A DNA stretch of 64,000 bases, taken from Lewinellaceae bacterium. GTDB taxonomy: Bacteria > Bacteroidota > Bacteroidia > Chitinophagales > Saprospiraceae. Below are positions 24,073 to 34,800 of this stretch, in pieces. The translations under genes and the position numbers were made by a program. Numbering within the stretch: the stretch's first letter is position 1; the number at the start of each line of letters is the position of its first letter. The stretch is taken from NCBI GenBank assembly GCA_020636005.1, contig JACJYR010000001.1, forward strand, positions 3,228,501 through 3,292,500, in the 5' to 3' direction. The notes beneath the pieces are model-generated. The model saw only the letters and a list, made by a program, of their open reading frames with translations, ran no database searches and had not been told where the DNA came from.

Positions 24073-26508
24073 ATGTTGCAAAACTATTTGAAAATAGCCC
24101 TCCGCAACCTCGCCAAAGGCAGGTTGTACACCTTCATCAACCTCGCCGGATTGTCCATCGGTACGGCGGTCTTCATCCTGTTGGCGCTCTATGTCCACGA
24201 CGAATGGACCTTCGACCGCTTCCACCAAAACAGCGGGCGGATTTACCGGGCCTGGACGAAGGAACAGGCTGCCGACAACCTGTTCTTCAACACCGTGACG
24301 CCTTACATTCTCGGGCAGGAACTGCGGGACAATTTTCCCGAAATCCAGCAGGTGGCCCGTTATCTCACCATCAACTCGCAGGTGAAAAAAGGCCAATTCA
24401 CCGAACAGGAAAACGTGCATTTGGTGGAGCCGCAGTTTTTGAAAATGTTTGATTTTCATCTGCTCAAGGGCAAGCCGGAGCAGGTGTTGGAAGGGGTGCA
24501 TTCGGCGGTAGTAACGGAGGAAGTGGGCACCAAATACTTCGGCGACCCTTACCCTGTGGGGCGAACCCTCACCATGCAGGTCGGCGGCAATTGGGAGGAT
24601 TTCACCGTCACGGGCGTCATCGAAAAAGCGCCGGGCAATTCGAGCATCCAATACGACATCCTTATCCCTTTTGAAAACACCAAAACCTTCATGTCGGAAG
24701 GCGGCAGGAGGAGTTGGACGAACGTGAACGTGGAAACTTACGTCCTGCTCAACGAGGCCAACAATCCCCGTGACCTGGAAGCGAAAATCGCTCCCTTCGT
24801 GGACGGAAAAGTAGCGGAAGATTACCCGCCCGGCAAATACCAGGTGGGCCTGCAGCCACTGACGGACATCCACCTCGACAAAGCCTTCCCCGAAGGCATC
24901 GTGTCAGTCAGCGATGGCCGCTACCCCTACATTTTGTCGGGGGTGGCGCTGCTGATGCTGGCGTTGGCCTGCATCAATTTCACCACGCTGGCGGTCGGGC
25001 GCTCGGTGGTCCGTGCCAAGGAAGTCGGCGTGCGCAAGGTGACCGGGGCCACACGGGGGCAACTCATGGCGCAGTTCTGGAGCGAGGCGGTGCTGACGGC
25101 GGCCCTCGCAGTCCTGGCAGGAGCCATGCTGGCGCAGGTATTTTTACCTTTTTTCAATACGCTGGCCGACAAGCACCTGGCCCTTGGTTTTTCCATCCAA
25201 AACATCGCCCTGCTGCTGCTGCTGGCGCTTGTGACGGGGCTGCTGTCGGGGGCCTATCCCTCGCTTGTATTGTCCGGTTTTTCCCCGCTCAAAACCCTGC
25301 GGGGCGCTGTGTCAAAACTGGGCAGCGACCGGCACGTCGTGCTGCGGGGACTGGTCGGGTTCCAATTCGTGCTGTCCATCCTGTTGATTATCAGCACGAT
25401 GTTCATGACGCGGCAGTTGCATTTTTTACAAAATAAAAACCTCGGCTACGACAAGGAACAGGTCGTGGTGCTGCCCTATTCCCGCACCGGCATCCGGATG
25501 ACGGAGGAACTGGCGGAGGGAAAAACCGTGCTGGAACGCCTGCGCAACGAGCTGAACGGCAAGTCGGGCATTACAGGCCTCACCTTTTCGACGCACACCT
25601 TTGGCACGCCTGGATGGGCCAATGTGGGCTACACCGAGCCGGCCACGCAGCAATTCCGGCAGTTCAACCTGCTCGGCATGGATGAGCAATACCTCCCTTT
25701 ATACGGCGTCCAACTGATCGACGGGCGCAATTTTTCAAAAGAAAATGTGGCAGACCAGCAGGCAGTCATTGTCAATGAGACCTTCGCCAAGGCATTCGGG
25801 GTGGCAGTCGGGCAGCCGATGCCGGAGCCTTTTCAGGCTTACACCATTGTCGGCGTGGCCAGGGATTTTAATTTTGAGAGCCTGCACAGTGAGGTTCGAC
25901 CCTTGGTGATGGCCGCCGAGCCTGTCGGCATCGTAAGGGCAGCCTCTGACCTGAACTTTGGGGATCCCCCCAACCCGAAAATTTCGATAAAAATCAGTGG
26001 GGAAAACCTGCCGGCTACCCTTTCCACGCTGCGCCTCGCCTGGAACAAGGCGGCCCCGGAGCAGTCTTTCAACTATTCATTCCTCGACGACAATATTGAC
26101 CGCCAGTACCGGGCCGAACAACGACTGGGCCAACTCATCGGACTGGCCACGGGGCTGGCCATTTTCATCGCCTGCCTCGGCCTGTTCGGCATCGCCACAT
26201 TGACCATTGCGCAGCGCACCAAGGAAATCGGTGTGCGCAAAGTGCTCGGTGCCACCACGGCGGGCATCGTAGGCCTGCTGTCGAAGGATTTTATGTCATT
26301 GGTCATTTTGTCATTGGTCATTGCTGCTCCGGTGGCTTATTTTTTCATGGAAAAATGGCTGCAAGATTTTGCTTACCGCATTGCTATTTCATGGTGGGTA
26401 TTTGCGCTGGCGGGTGCGGCGGCGGTTGGCGTGGCGTTTTTGACGGTGAGTTTCCAATGTGTGCGGGCAGCGCTGGCGAACCCGGTGAAGTCGCTCCGCT
26501 CCGCATGA
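24073..26508 (+). CDS. FtsX/MacB-like ABC transporter permease
   Basis: 811 residues: N-terminal helix at about 18-40, periplasmic domain, FtsX block one with EVGVRKVTGATRGQL near 316, second periplasmic domain, block two with EIGVRKVLGATTAGI near 717, and end NPVKSLRSA. Closest in the window to the gene at 6508. It follows the DUF4097 gene by 53 bp; a GG-N10-GC match, TGGAATGTGCGATGCA, sits at 24025-24040 but is weaker than the other sigma-54 sites and lacks an activator palindrome. The next permease starts 67 bp on. Confidence 0.92.
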   Translation: MLQNYLKIALRNLAKGRLYTFINLAGLSIGTAVFILLALYVHDEWTFDRFHQNSGRIYRAWTKEQAADNLFFNTVTPYILGQELRDNFPEIQQVARYLTINSQVKKGQFTEQENVHLVEPQFLKMFDFHLLKGKPEQVLEGVHSAVVTEEVGTKYFGDPYPVGRTLTMQVGGNWEDFTVTGVIEKAPGNSSIQYDILIPFENTKTFMSEGGRRSWTNVNVETYVLLNEANNPRDLEAKIAPFVDGKVAEDYPPGKYQVGLQPLTDIHLDKAFPEGIVSVSDGRYPYILSGVALLMLALACINFTTLAVGRSVVRAKEVGVRKVTGATRGQLMAQFWSEAVLTAALAVLAGAMLAQVFLPFFNTLADKHLALGFSIQNIALLLLLALVTGLLSGAYPSLVLSGFSPLKTLRGAVSKLGSDRHVVLRGLVGFQFVLSILLIISTMFMTRQLHFLQNKNLGYDKEQVVVLPYSRTGIRMTEELAEGKTVLERLRNELNGKSGITGLTFSTHTFGTPGWANVGYTEPATQQFRQFNLLGMDEQYLPLYGVQLIDGRNFSKENVADQQAVIVNETFAKAFGVAVGQPMPEPFQAYTIVGVARDFNFESLHSEVRPLVMAAEPVGIVRAASDLNFGDPPNPKISIKISGENLPATLSTLRLAWNKAAPEQSFNYSFLDDNIDRQYRAEQRLGQLIGLATGLAIFIACLGLFGIATLTIAQRTKEIGVRKVLGATTAGIVGLLSKDFMSLVILSLVIAAPVAYFFMEKWLQDFAYRIAISWWVFALAGAAAVGVAFLTVSFQCVRAALANPVKSLRSA

Positions 26509-26575
26509 TGACACCCCATAGATGGGGGGGTGGAACAAATAATTTCAAATTTCTCAAATTCAATTTTTCAATTTC

Positions 26576-28975
26576 ATGTTTCAAAACAACCTGAAAATTG
26601 CCTGGAGAAACCTCCAAAAAAACAAAGTCACCGGTTTCATCAACATTGCCGGCCTGACCATCGGCATGGCCGTTGCCATGATGATTGGCCTGTGGATGAA
26701 CGATGAGCTGACGTTTGACCAATACCACAAAAATTATGACCGGTTGGGGCAGTTGTATGTCCACCAGGTTTTCAATGGCCATAAAGGTACTGGCCAGGCG
26801 ATGTCTTCGCCCATTGGCCCCGGTTTGCGCAGCGATTTCGGCTCCGACTTTGAGCACATTGCCATGTCCTCCTGGAATTTCGAGCACCTGCTTACCGTGG
26901 GCGAAAAGAAGCTCGTCAGGGAAGGCCTGTTTGCCGAACCTGATTTGCCAAAAATGCTCAGCCTGCACTTGTTGTCCGGCAACATGGAAACAGTTCTGGC
27001 CGAACCAAAATCCATCCTGTTGAGCCGCTCGGTGGCCGAGGCGCTTTTTGGCAGTGCCGATGTCCTCGGTAAAATGGTTAAATTGGACAATGAGCACGAC
27101 ATGGCCGTCAGTGGGGTATTTGAAGACTTGCCTTACAATTGCCGTTTTGCAGAGACGACGTACTTCATCCCGTGGAGCCATTACCTGGCGACCAATGAAT
27201 GGGTACGGAAAAGCGCCGACCAATGGGACAACCACTCTTTCCAATGTTTTGTGCAGCTTGCCGAACAAACCGATTTCGAGACGGTGAATGCAAAAATCAA
27301 GGATATGGAACTGCGGCACAACGAGAATGGCGAGCCAGCACTTTTCGTTTTCCCGATGGCCAAATGGCATTTGTATTCGCAGTTCGAAGAAGGTGAAAAC
27401 GTGGGCGGGCGCATCCAGTATGTGCGTTTGTTTGGCATCATTGGCGTGTTCGTCCTGCTGTTGGCCTGCATCAATTTTATGAACCTGAGCACGGCCCGCT
27501 CGGAAAAGCGGGCGAAGGAGGTAGGTATCCGCAAGACCATCGGATCGCAGCGGGGCCAACTCATTGGGCAGTTTTTGAGCGAGTCGCTGCTGGTCAGTTT
27601 TTTGTCGCTGTTCATTGCTGTGGCACTGGTACAGGTCTCGCTGGCCGGCTTCAATAATTTGGCGGACAAGAAAGTGGCCCTGCCTTGGGACAGCCCCGTT
27701 TTCTGGCTTATGTCTATTGGTTTTGCGGCTTTTACGGGCCTGCTCGCCGGGAGCTACCCTGCGTTTTACCTTTCGTCTTTCAAGCCCTTGCAGGTACTCA
27801 AGGGGGTTTTCAAAACAGGGCGTATGGCATCTCTTCCGAGGCAGGTACTGGTCACGTTGCAGTTTACGGTTTCGGTGGTGCTCATCATCGGCACCATCGT
27901 GGTTTTCCAGCAGATTGAGCATGCGAAGAACCGCCCGGTAGGCTACAACAAGGAAGCCCTCGTGCAGTTCTCCGTCAGCCCGGAACTGAACGGCAAGACC
28001 GAACTTTTCCGCACCGAAATGCTGGCAACCGGGGCAGCCGAGGAGGTTAGCTATTCCAACGCCCCGGTGACGAATATCTACTCGAACCAGATCGGCTTCG
28101 ACTGGGAAGGCCGTGATCCACAGGCACAGCCACTTTTCACCATCACCTATTGCTCTTTTACTTATGGAAAAACCATTGGCTGGGAAATCGTCGAGGGCCG
28201 TGATTTTGACCCCAAAATATCCGGCGACAGCTCGGCGCTCATCCTCAATGAAGCTGCCGTGAAGTTTATGGGCCTGGAAAACCCGGTGGGCATGACCATC
28301 CGCCAGGGCGATACCCGCACAGGCGAGTACGACCCTGCCGATACCCGCACGGTGGTGGGCGTGGTGAAGGACATGGTGATGGAATCGCCGTGGGAACCAA
28401 CCCGGCCCGCCATGTTCAAACTGGAAATGAACTGGTCAAACACCATGCTGGTGCGCCTGAAAGCCGGCATGCCCATAAAAGACGCCCTTGCCGAAATGGA
28501 AAAGGTGTATGCCAAGCTCAGCCCCAGCAGCCCGTTTGAATACAATTTTGTGGACGATGATTTCGACCAAAAGTTCAGGTCGGAGGAACGGGTCGGAAAG
28601 TTGGCCCGCATCTTTGCCATCCTCGCCATTTTCATTTCCTGCCTCGGCCTCTTCGGTCTTTCTGCTTTTGTTGCAGAGCAAAAAACCAAAGAAATAGGTA
28701 TTCGCAAAGTGCTGGGCGCCACGGTAGCCAACCTCTGGGCCATGCAGTCCAAAGGCTTTGTTGGCCTGGTCATATTGTCATGCCTGATTGCTGTGCCCAT
28801 CGCCTGGTACTACCTCGACGGGTGGCTGGCCGATTATGAGTACCGCATTAATTTGGGCTGGGGTGTTTTTGCGGCTGCGGCAATTTTAGCACTTGTCGTT
28901 ACCTTGTTTACGGTCAGTTTTCAGAGCATCAGAGCGGCGCTGGCCAATCCCGTGAAGTCATTGCGGAGCGAGTAA
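26576..28975 (+). CDS. FtsX/MacB-like ABC transporter permease
   Basis: 799 residues, second of three permeases in a row. The N-terminus MFQNNLKIAWRNLQKNK is nearly that of the truncated copy at 22745. The coupling motif near 314 reads EVGIRKTIGSQRGQL; the second, near 705, is the standard EIGIRKVLGATVANL. It ends NPVKSLRSE. Gaps of 67 bp upstream and 47 bp downstream fit an operon. A small CCCCAT/ATGGGG hairpin lies in the upstream gap at about 26514-26527. No nucleotide-binding partner is encoded nearby. Confidence 0.92.
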   Translation: MFQNNLKIAWRNLQKNKVTGFINIAGLTIGMAVAMMIGLWMNDELTFDQYHKNYDRLGQLYVHQVFNGHKGTGQAMSSPIGPGLRSDFGSDFEHIAMSSWNFEHLLTVGEKKLVREGLFAEPDLPKMLSLHLLSGNMETVLAEPKSILLSRSVAEALFGSADVLGKMVKLDNEHDMAVSGVFEDLPYNCRFAETTYFIPWSHYLATNEWVRKSADQWDNHSFQCFVQLAEQTDFETVNAKIKDMELRHNENGEPALFVFPMAKWHLYSQFEEGENVGGRIQYVRLFGIIGVFVLLLACINFMNLSTARSEKRAKEVGIRKTIGSQRGQLIGQFLSESLLVSFLSLFIAVALVQVSLAGFNNLADKKVALPWDSPVFWLMSIGFAAFTGLLAGSYPAFYLSSFKPLQVLKGVFKTGRMASLPRQVLVTLQFTVSVVLIIGTIVVFQQIEHAKNRPVGYNKEALVQFSVSPELNGKTELFRTEMLATGAAEEVSYSNAPVTNIYSNQIGFDWEGRDPQAQPLFTITYCSFTYGKTIGWEIVEGRDFDPKISGDSSALILNEAAVKFMGLENPVGMTIRQGDTRTGEYDPADTRTVVGVVKDMVMESPWEPTRPAMFKLEMNWSNTMLVRLKAGMPIKDALAEMEKVYAKLSPSSPFEYNFVDDDFDQKFRSEERVGKLARIFAILAIFISCLGLFGLSAFVAEQKTKEIGIRKVLGATVANLWAMQSKGFVGLVILSCLIAVPIAWYYLDGWLADYEYRINLGWGVFAAAAILALVVTLFTVSFQSIRAALANPVKSLRSE

Positions 28976-29022
28976 CCCCAAATGGACATTCTTATTCAAC
29001 CATCTATTCAACTGACCATATA

Positions 29023-31425
29023 ATGTTTCAAAACTATCTTACCGTCGCCTTCCGCAATTTTAGCCGGAACAAAATTTTTACGGCCATCAATGTTGTTGGT
29101 TTGGCATTTGGCATCGCCAGTGCGCTGTTAGTTTACCTGCTCGTCAACGAACAACTCAGCTATGATACTTTTCACCAAAAGGCCGGGCGCACTTACCGTG
29201 TCGTCACGCATTTGTATTTTGAAAATGAATCAAAAACGGCCGGTGCGCCTTGCCCGCTCAGTCAGGCACTGCGTGAGGAGGTGCCGCAAATAGAGAAAGT
29301 TGGTGAGTTTTACCACCTGGACAACATCCTGCTCTCGACGGAAATAAACGGCGAATGGAAGAAACTGAAATACGATGACCTCGACGGTTCTTATGTTTCC
29401 CCTGAAATATTCGAAATTTTTGATTTTAAGTGGATTGCCGGCAACCCGGCGTCTTTTTCCCAACCCAACAAAATTGCCCTGCGGCAAAAACAGGCAAAAG
29501 CGCTTTTCGGTGACAGCGACCCTATGGGCAAAATGGTCAAAGTGAACAACGAAGTCGATGCCACTGTCGTCGGCATTTTGGCCGATGGCCCCGAAAACTC
29601 CGATTTTTATAAAGCGGCCTATATTTCACAAGCCAGTTATGCTGCCCTGCACAAAGACCGCATGGAGGCTTGGTACAGTGTGGGCAGCGGCAACCAGATA
29701 ATTTTGACCCTCCCCGAAGGCACTGACCTGCAAAACGTGAATGCCCAACTTACCGCCCTCGCTGACAAATACCACCCGGACGAAAAGGGCAAAGGCCCCA
29801 ATGGCGGCAATACGTATAACCATGTCGTTCAGCCCTTGGCCGATGTGCATTTCAATCCAGATTACGATGGGCAGGTGGAAAAGTCGTTGATGTGGGCACT
29901 TTCATTGGTGGGGCTGTTCCTCATCTTCACGGCCTGCATCAATTTTGTCAACCTCGCTACGGCACAGGCATTGGGGCGCTCGAAAGAGGTTGGTATCCGA
30001 AAAGTGGTGGGTGGCAACCGCAGCCAACTTTTCGGCCAATTTATGATGGAAACAGGGGCGATTGTCTTTTTGGCCATCGTATTGGCAGCGGCCATCATCA
30101 ATCCTATTTTGCCCGTGGTCAGGGAAATGACGATGTCCAACATCAGTTTCAACCTATTGGAAAACAGCAATTTATGGTTTTTTTTACTAGCTGTTTTCTT
30201 TGGCGTGACGCTGCTCAGCGGTACCTATCCGGCGCTGGTACTAGCGGGCTTCAAACCCGTGTTGGCCATTAAGGGAAAAATCACCACTCAGACCCTCGGT
30301 GGCTTTAACGTGCGGCGGGCGCTGGTGGTGGCCCAATTTGCCATTAGCCAACTTCTCATCATCGGTGTGGCCGTGATGTCGATGCAGACCAATTTCCTCA
30401 AAAATATGGACCTCGGCTACAACAAAGAGGCCATTGTGGTGGTCAATCTGCCCAAAGGAAGTGACCAAAATTTCCACACCCTGGAAAATCAACTGCGTGG
30501 GGTAAAAGGGGTCGAACAGGTTTCTTTCTCGCAAACCACCGCCACCTCCAACAATCAGAATTATTCCCATTTCACCTTCGACAATCGGGAAAAAGTAGAA
30601 GAGTGGCAGATGCTCATACGTCCCGCAGACTCGCATTTTTTGGACACTTACGGGCTTTCGCTCGTGGCAGGTAGCAGGCTGCCGGAAAGCGACAGTGTGC
30701 GGGGGTTCCTGGTCAATGAAGCCTTTGTGGAAAAGATAGGGCTCGGCGCACCGGAAGAGGCCATTGGCAAGTCGTTTAGCACCTGGGGCGAAAAAGCACC
30801 TATTGTCGGTGTACTGAAAAACTTTTACGCCAATCCGGCAGGGCGAAGCGGGTTCGAGCCTATGTGCATGATGGCCATGCCTTCGTCGTTCCGTACTGTG
30901 AACCTGAAAGTCAGCACCGCCAACGTGCCCGAAACCCTCGCCGGGGTGGAAAAAGTATGGACAGGCCTGTTCCCGCAAGACTTTTACGACTACCAGTTTT
31001 TCGATGAGCGGGTAGAAAAATTTTACCGCTTGGAGTCCATCCTGCTCGGCCTCATCCGCACCTTCTGCGGGGTGGCCCTATTTATAGGTTGCCTCGGACT
31101 GTTCGGGCTGGTTACTTTCCTCATCGCCCGTCGCCGAAAAGAAATCGGCGTGCGGAAAGTGCTGGGAGCGAGTGACGTCAGCATCCTTGGCCTGTTCGGA
31201 AAAGAATTCGTGCGACTGGTCCTCATTGCCTTTGCCATCGCAGCGCCTTTGGGCTATTTAGCTATGAGTGCTTTTTTGGCTGGCTATCAAAATGCAATAC
31301 AACTGGGCTTCGGCACTTTTCTTTTTGCCATTGCTGTTTCGGTCGGCATAGCTGCGCTGACCGTCGGCTGGCATTCGTGGCTGGCAGCGAGGGCAAACCC
31401 GGTGGAGAGTTTGCGGAGCGAGTAA
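29023..31425 (+). CDS. FtsX/MacB-like ABC transporter permease
   Basis: 800 residues, last of the tandem trio. The N-terminal helix follows MFQNYLTVAFRNFSRNKIFT. Coupling motifs are EVGIRKVVGGNRSQL near 321 and EIGVRKVLGASDVSI near 706, and the end is NPVESLRSE. The periplasmic parts differ clearly from those of its two neighbours, so the trio is not a recent simple triplication and may serve different ligands or form mixed dimers. Confidence 0.92.
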   Translation: MFQNYLTVAFRNFSRNKIFTAINVVGLAFGIASALLVYLLVNEQLSYDTFHQKAGRTYRVVTHLYFENESKTAGAPCPLSQALREEVPQIEKVGEFYHLDNILLSTEINGEWKKLKYDDLDGSYVSPEIFEIFDFKWIAGNPASFSQPNKIALRQKQAKALFGDSDPMGKMVKVNNEVDATVVGILADGPENSDFYKAAYISQASYAALHKDRMEAWYSVGSGNQIILTLPEGTDLQNVNAQLTALADKYHPDEKGKGPNGGNTYNHVVQPLADVHFNPDYDGQVEKSLMWALSLVGLFLIFTACINFVNLATAQALGRSKEVGIRKVVGGNRSQLFGQFMMETGAIVFLAIVLAAAIINPILPVVREMTMSNISFNLLENSNLWFFLLAVFFGVTLLSGTYPALVLAGFKPVLAIKGKITTQTLGGFNVRRALVVAQFAISQLLIIGVAVMSMQTNFLKNMDLGYNKEAIVVVNLPKGSDQNFHTLENQLRGVKGVEQVSFSQTTATSNNQNYSHFTFDNREKVEEWQMLIRPADSHFLDTYGLSLVAGSRLPESDSVRGFLVNEAFVEKIGLGAPEEAIGKSFSTWGEKAPIVGVLKNFYANPAGRSGFEPMCMMAMPSSFRTVNLKVSTANVPETLAGVEKVWTGLFPQDFYDYQFFDERVEKFYRLESILLGLIRTFCGVALFIGCLGLFGLVTFLIARRRKEIGVRKVLGASDVSILGLFGKEFVRLVLIAFAIAAPLGYLAMSAFLAGYQNAIQLGFGTFLFAIAVSVGIAALTVGWHSWLAARANPVESLRSE

Positions 31426-31628
31426 AAAGTGGGTAAACCGATTTAGGAATAATTGATAGTAGGGTCAATTTCTTATTGCCCCTCTAATTCAATAGTTCGC
31501 TAAGAATTGCGGCGGCTACGCCCCCGGAAAACACCTCCCTCCATTATATTTTTTGCCGTCGAAGGCGGCGTAAAAAGTTTCACGAAGTATTGTAATTTAG
31601 TAACGCTTAAAAAACAAATTCCGAAACT

Positions 31629-31661
31629 ACGTTTACTAAACCTTGAAGGTTTAGTAAACGT
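31629..31661. terminator. 14-bp perfect hairpin
   Basis: ACGTTTACTAAACC / GGTTTAGTAAACGT around TTGAA. There is no T tract directly after it on the plus strand, so termination of the permease operon is possible but not certain; it may instead be a dispersed repeat of the TACTAAACC type. Confidence 0.45.
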
Positions 31662-31753
31662 GCGCCTCAACTTTTGGAAGTTTTTTTTAAACAGTACTTA
31701 ACACCGCAATTTATTCGTGGCGCACAGCGCAATTTTTGGCTATTGAGACTTTG

Positions 31754-31786
31754 AAAAAATATCGCCCTGCCGCCCGGCAGGGCGAT
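31754..31786 (-). terminator. Intrinsic terminator of peptidase fusion gene
   Basis: ATCGCCCTGCC / GGCAGGGCGAT with a 4-base loop at 31761-31786, followed on the minus strand by a run of T (31754-31759). It lies 41 bp after the stop codon at 31827. Confidence 0.8.
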
Positions 31787-31826
31787 TGAATGTTGTACCA
31801 TGTACCCATCATGGTTCAATTTCCCA

Positions 31827-34800
31827 TTATTTCCCAAACAGCAAGAAATCATTCCCCAGAAAATTGCACAGATACAGGTCGGGCAGGCCGTCGCCGTTGA
31901 AGTCTGCCACCTCCACATCAATGCCATCGCCCCGGACACTCGCTGGGAAAACCTGTGCTGAACTGTTTGTGAAAAAGCCCTTGCCGTCGTTGAAATAAGC
32001 GTTGTAACCGTGGCCGAAGGCATTGCCTGTAACAACATCAAGGTCGCCGTCTCTGTCAAGATCAAGGAATTTGACGTCTATAGTGTGCATGTTTTCCTTA
32101 GGCAGGCGAGTAGCAGTTTCGTCCTTGAAATAGCCTTTCCCATCGTTGATGAACAGGCGGTTTTGACTGTCCTTGTCCTGTCGGAAATTCACGTTTGCCA
32201 AAAACAGGTCAGGGTCGCCGTCGCCGTCCATGTCGGAGAAACGGGCTTCTCGTGTTTCCCATTTACCGGGTTCGACGGGCAGGCGGGCGGCGGTTTCGTT
32301 TTTAAAGAAACCCTTGCCATCGTTTATCAACAATTCGTTGTCATCTTCATTTCCCACTATCAGGTCAAGGTCGCCGTCCCCGTCAATGTCGCCGAGTTCG
32401 AGGTCTTGGGTGGCCTTGGTGCTGACGGGCAGGCGCTTCGCTGTTTCGTCCGTCCAGTTTCCCTTGCCGTCATTTATCAAACAAAAATTCTGGCCGCCAT
32501 TGCCCTGCCGGTCGGCGGCGTTGCCGATGAGCAGATCGGGGAGGCCATCGCCATTTAAGTCGCTGGCAACCAACGCATTGGACGTTCCCGTGACAGGCAG
32601 TTTATAAGAAATGTCTTTAAAAAACCCCTTGCCGTCGTTCTCGTAATACTCGTTCACCTTATCGTCCTCGCTCACGAAAACGAGGTCCAAATCACCATCC
32701 GCATCGAAGTCGGCGATGGCGATGTCCTCCGAGTCGTGGCGCTTGAGGGGCAGGCGTTCAGGGCTTTCGTCGGTGAAATGCCCCGTGCCGTCATTTATCA
32801 GCAATATATTGAAATTGTGCTCATTGGCCACCACGATGTCTGTGTCGCCGTCGCCGTCGAGGTCGGCAGGTTGGGCGTCCATGCTGCGGCCGAGGAGGCT
32901 CATCACGGGCAGGTTTGTTGAGGTCACGTCGGTGAAATATTTCGATTCAAAACGGGCTTTTTTTCGGAACCGTTGGAAGGGCTGGTCTTCGTTCCACATT
33001 GGAAATGCGTCCTCCCGGTCGAGCAATTGGCCAGCGGTGAAGACCAGTTCCGCATCCTGCCAGATGCCGCTGCAATCAAAGCCGGGGTAATACTCGTCCG
33101 TCGGTTGGTGGTATTTCGTCATGTACTCCGCCATTTGTTGCACCCAGGCGGCACTGTCCAGCCCGATGGCCCCGACGGCAAATTCTACGGGGATGCCCAC
33201 CTCCGCCAAAGGGAAGTGGTCGGAACGGAAGAAGATATTGTTGTTGATGTTGTCTTCTGTGTTGGGCACCAGCGTCCGGCCTTGCAGGCGGGCGGCTTCT
33301 TCGAGGTAGCCGTCGAGGCCAGAGCGGCCATAGACGACGCCCGTCACATACTTAGTTTTCCCATACGGGAAATGGGCGTCCATGTTGAACGCCGCCACCG
33401 TTTTGCCCAATGGGAAAATGGGATGGGCGGCATACCAGACCGCCCCCAGCAGGCCCATCTCCTCTGCGGTAGTGGCGACGAAAAGGATGGAACGGCGGGG
33501 CGGCACTGGCAGCATTTTGTACGCCCGGGCAATTTCGATGATGGCCGCCGTGCCAGAGGCGTTGTCCACCGCCCCGTTGCGGATACTGTCGCCGGCGATG
33601 GCCGGGCCGGTGCCGACATGGTCGTAATGTGCCGTGTAAAGGATGACCTCGTCAGCCAAATCGGTGCCGGGCAACAGGCCGACCACGTTGGCGGTGGGGA
33701 TGTCGCTCCAGGTATTTGAAAATGAAAAACTGGTTTTGACGGGCAGCTCAACAGCTTGAAAACCAGGTTTTAAGGCTTCTTTCTGAAAATCAAAACCGCC
33801 GAGTCCGGCCAGTTGAAAAAGCTGTTGGGCGGCATCTTTGGTAATCAGCCCAGCGAAATCGAGTTGCGGCTCGCCCGTGTTTTTTTTGATAAAAATATCC
33901 TTTTGGCCGAATGTGCTGCCGAGCGTTTCCCAATTCCAAAAACCATGCGATGGCTGTTTGTAAATGATGAACACACCTGCTGCCCCCCTGCTGGCGGCTT
34001 CGTTCCTTTTGTAAAAACTTTGACCATACAGGTTGGCGGCGGGGTCGCCTTTCCAGCGGGTGCTGTCGGTGGTGTATTCGTCGGGCGAGCCGCTCAAGAC
34101 CACGACGATTTTGCCCTTGATGTCGGCCCCTGCGTAATCGTCCCAACCGAGTTCCGGTGCATGGATACCGAAACCAGCGAACACAAAGCCGCCGCCTGTG
34201 CGGACGGTCTCTTCCGACCTGCGGGAGCCGAGCAGGAAGTCCTCTTTCAATCGCCAGTCAAGGTTGCCCTTTTTGCCTTCGAGGTGCAGCGAGCCGGGGG
34301 CGATGGTGGAAAATGCGGCGAGCTCGACGGGCTGGAAATAGCTGTCGCCGTTTCCGGGGGCGAGGCCCATTTGCCGGAATTGCTCTTTGACGTATTGCTT
34401 GGCTTTCTCGCCGCCAGGCGTTCCGGGTTTGCGGCCCTGGAAATCATCGGATGCAAGGATGGAGATATGCTTGCAAATGAGAGCCTCCCAATTGTAATTG
34501 GTGTCTTTAGGCAATACCCGTTCGATGTTGCCCGTCGCCAGGTCAAGCTTTTTGATTTCAAAAAAGCCAGCCTTGTTTTTTAATTCAAAAAAAATCTGTT
34601 GGCCGTTGGGCGCCCAGGAAGGTGTTTCCCCCAAAATCTCTTTGCCCATCAAAGGTTCGCTCCCGGTGCCATCGGCATTCATCCACATCAGGTAATAATC
34701 ATCTCCCCGCTTTTCCTGAAAAACGATTTTCCGGCCATCCGGCGACCAGGCAGGGGCATCCCCACCGGGGCCAATCTGCTTCCTGCCCGAACCATCTTTG

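Larger units (their letters stand above)
31426..31826. other. Convergent intergenic region
   Basis: No gene is seen in these 400 bases. It contains two hairpins, listed separately (31629-31661 and 31754-31786), between the 3' ends of the permease trio and the minus-strand peptidase fusion. Confidence 0.55.

Noticed and set aside
26384..27922. Open frame of 512 codons on the minus strand across two permease genes.
   Set aside because: It is antisense to clear permease coding sequence and its translation (HRN, RRA, Gln/His-rich) has no family features. It is a by-product of GC-rich codon use.
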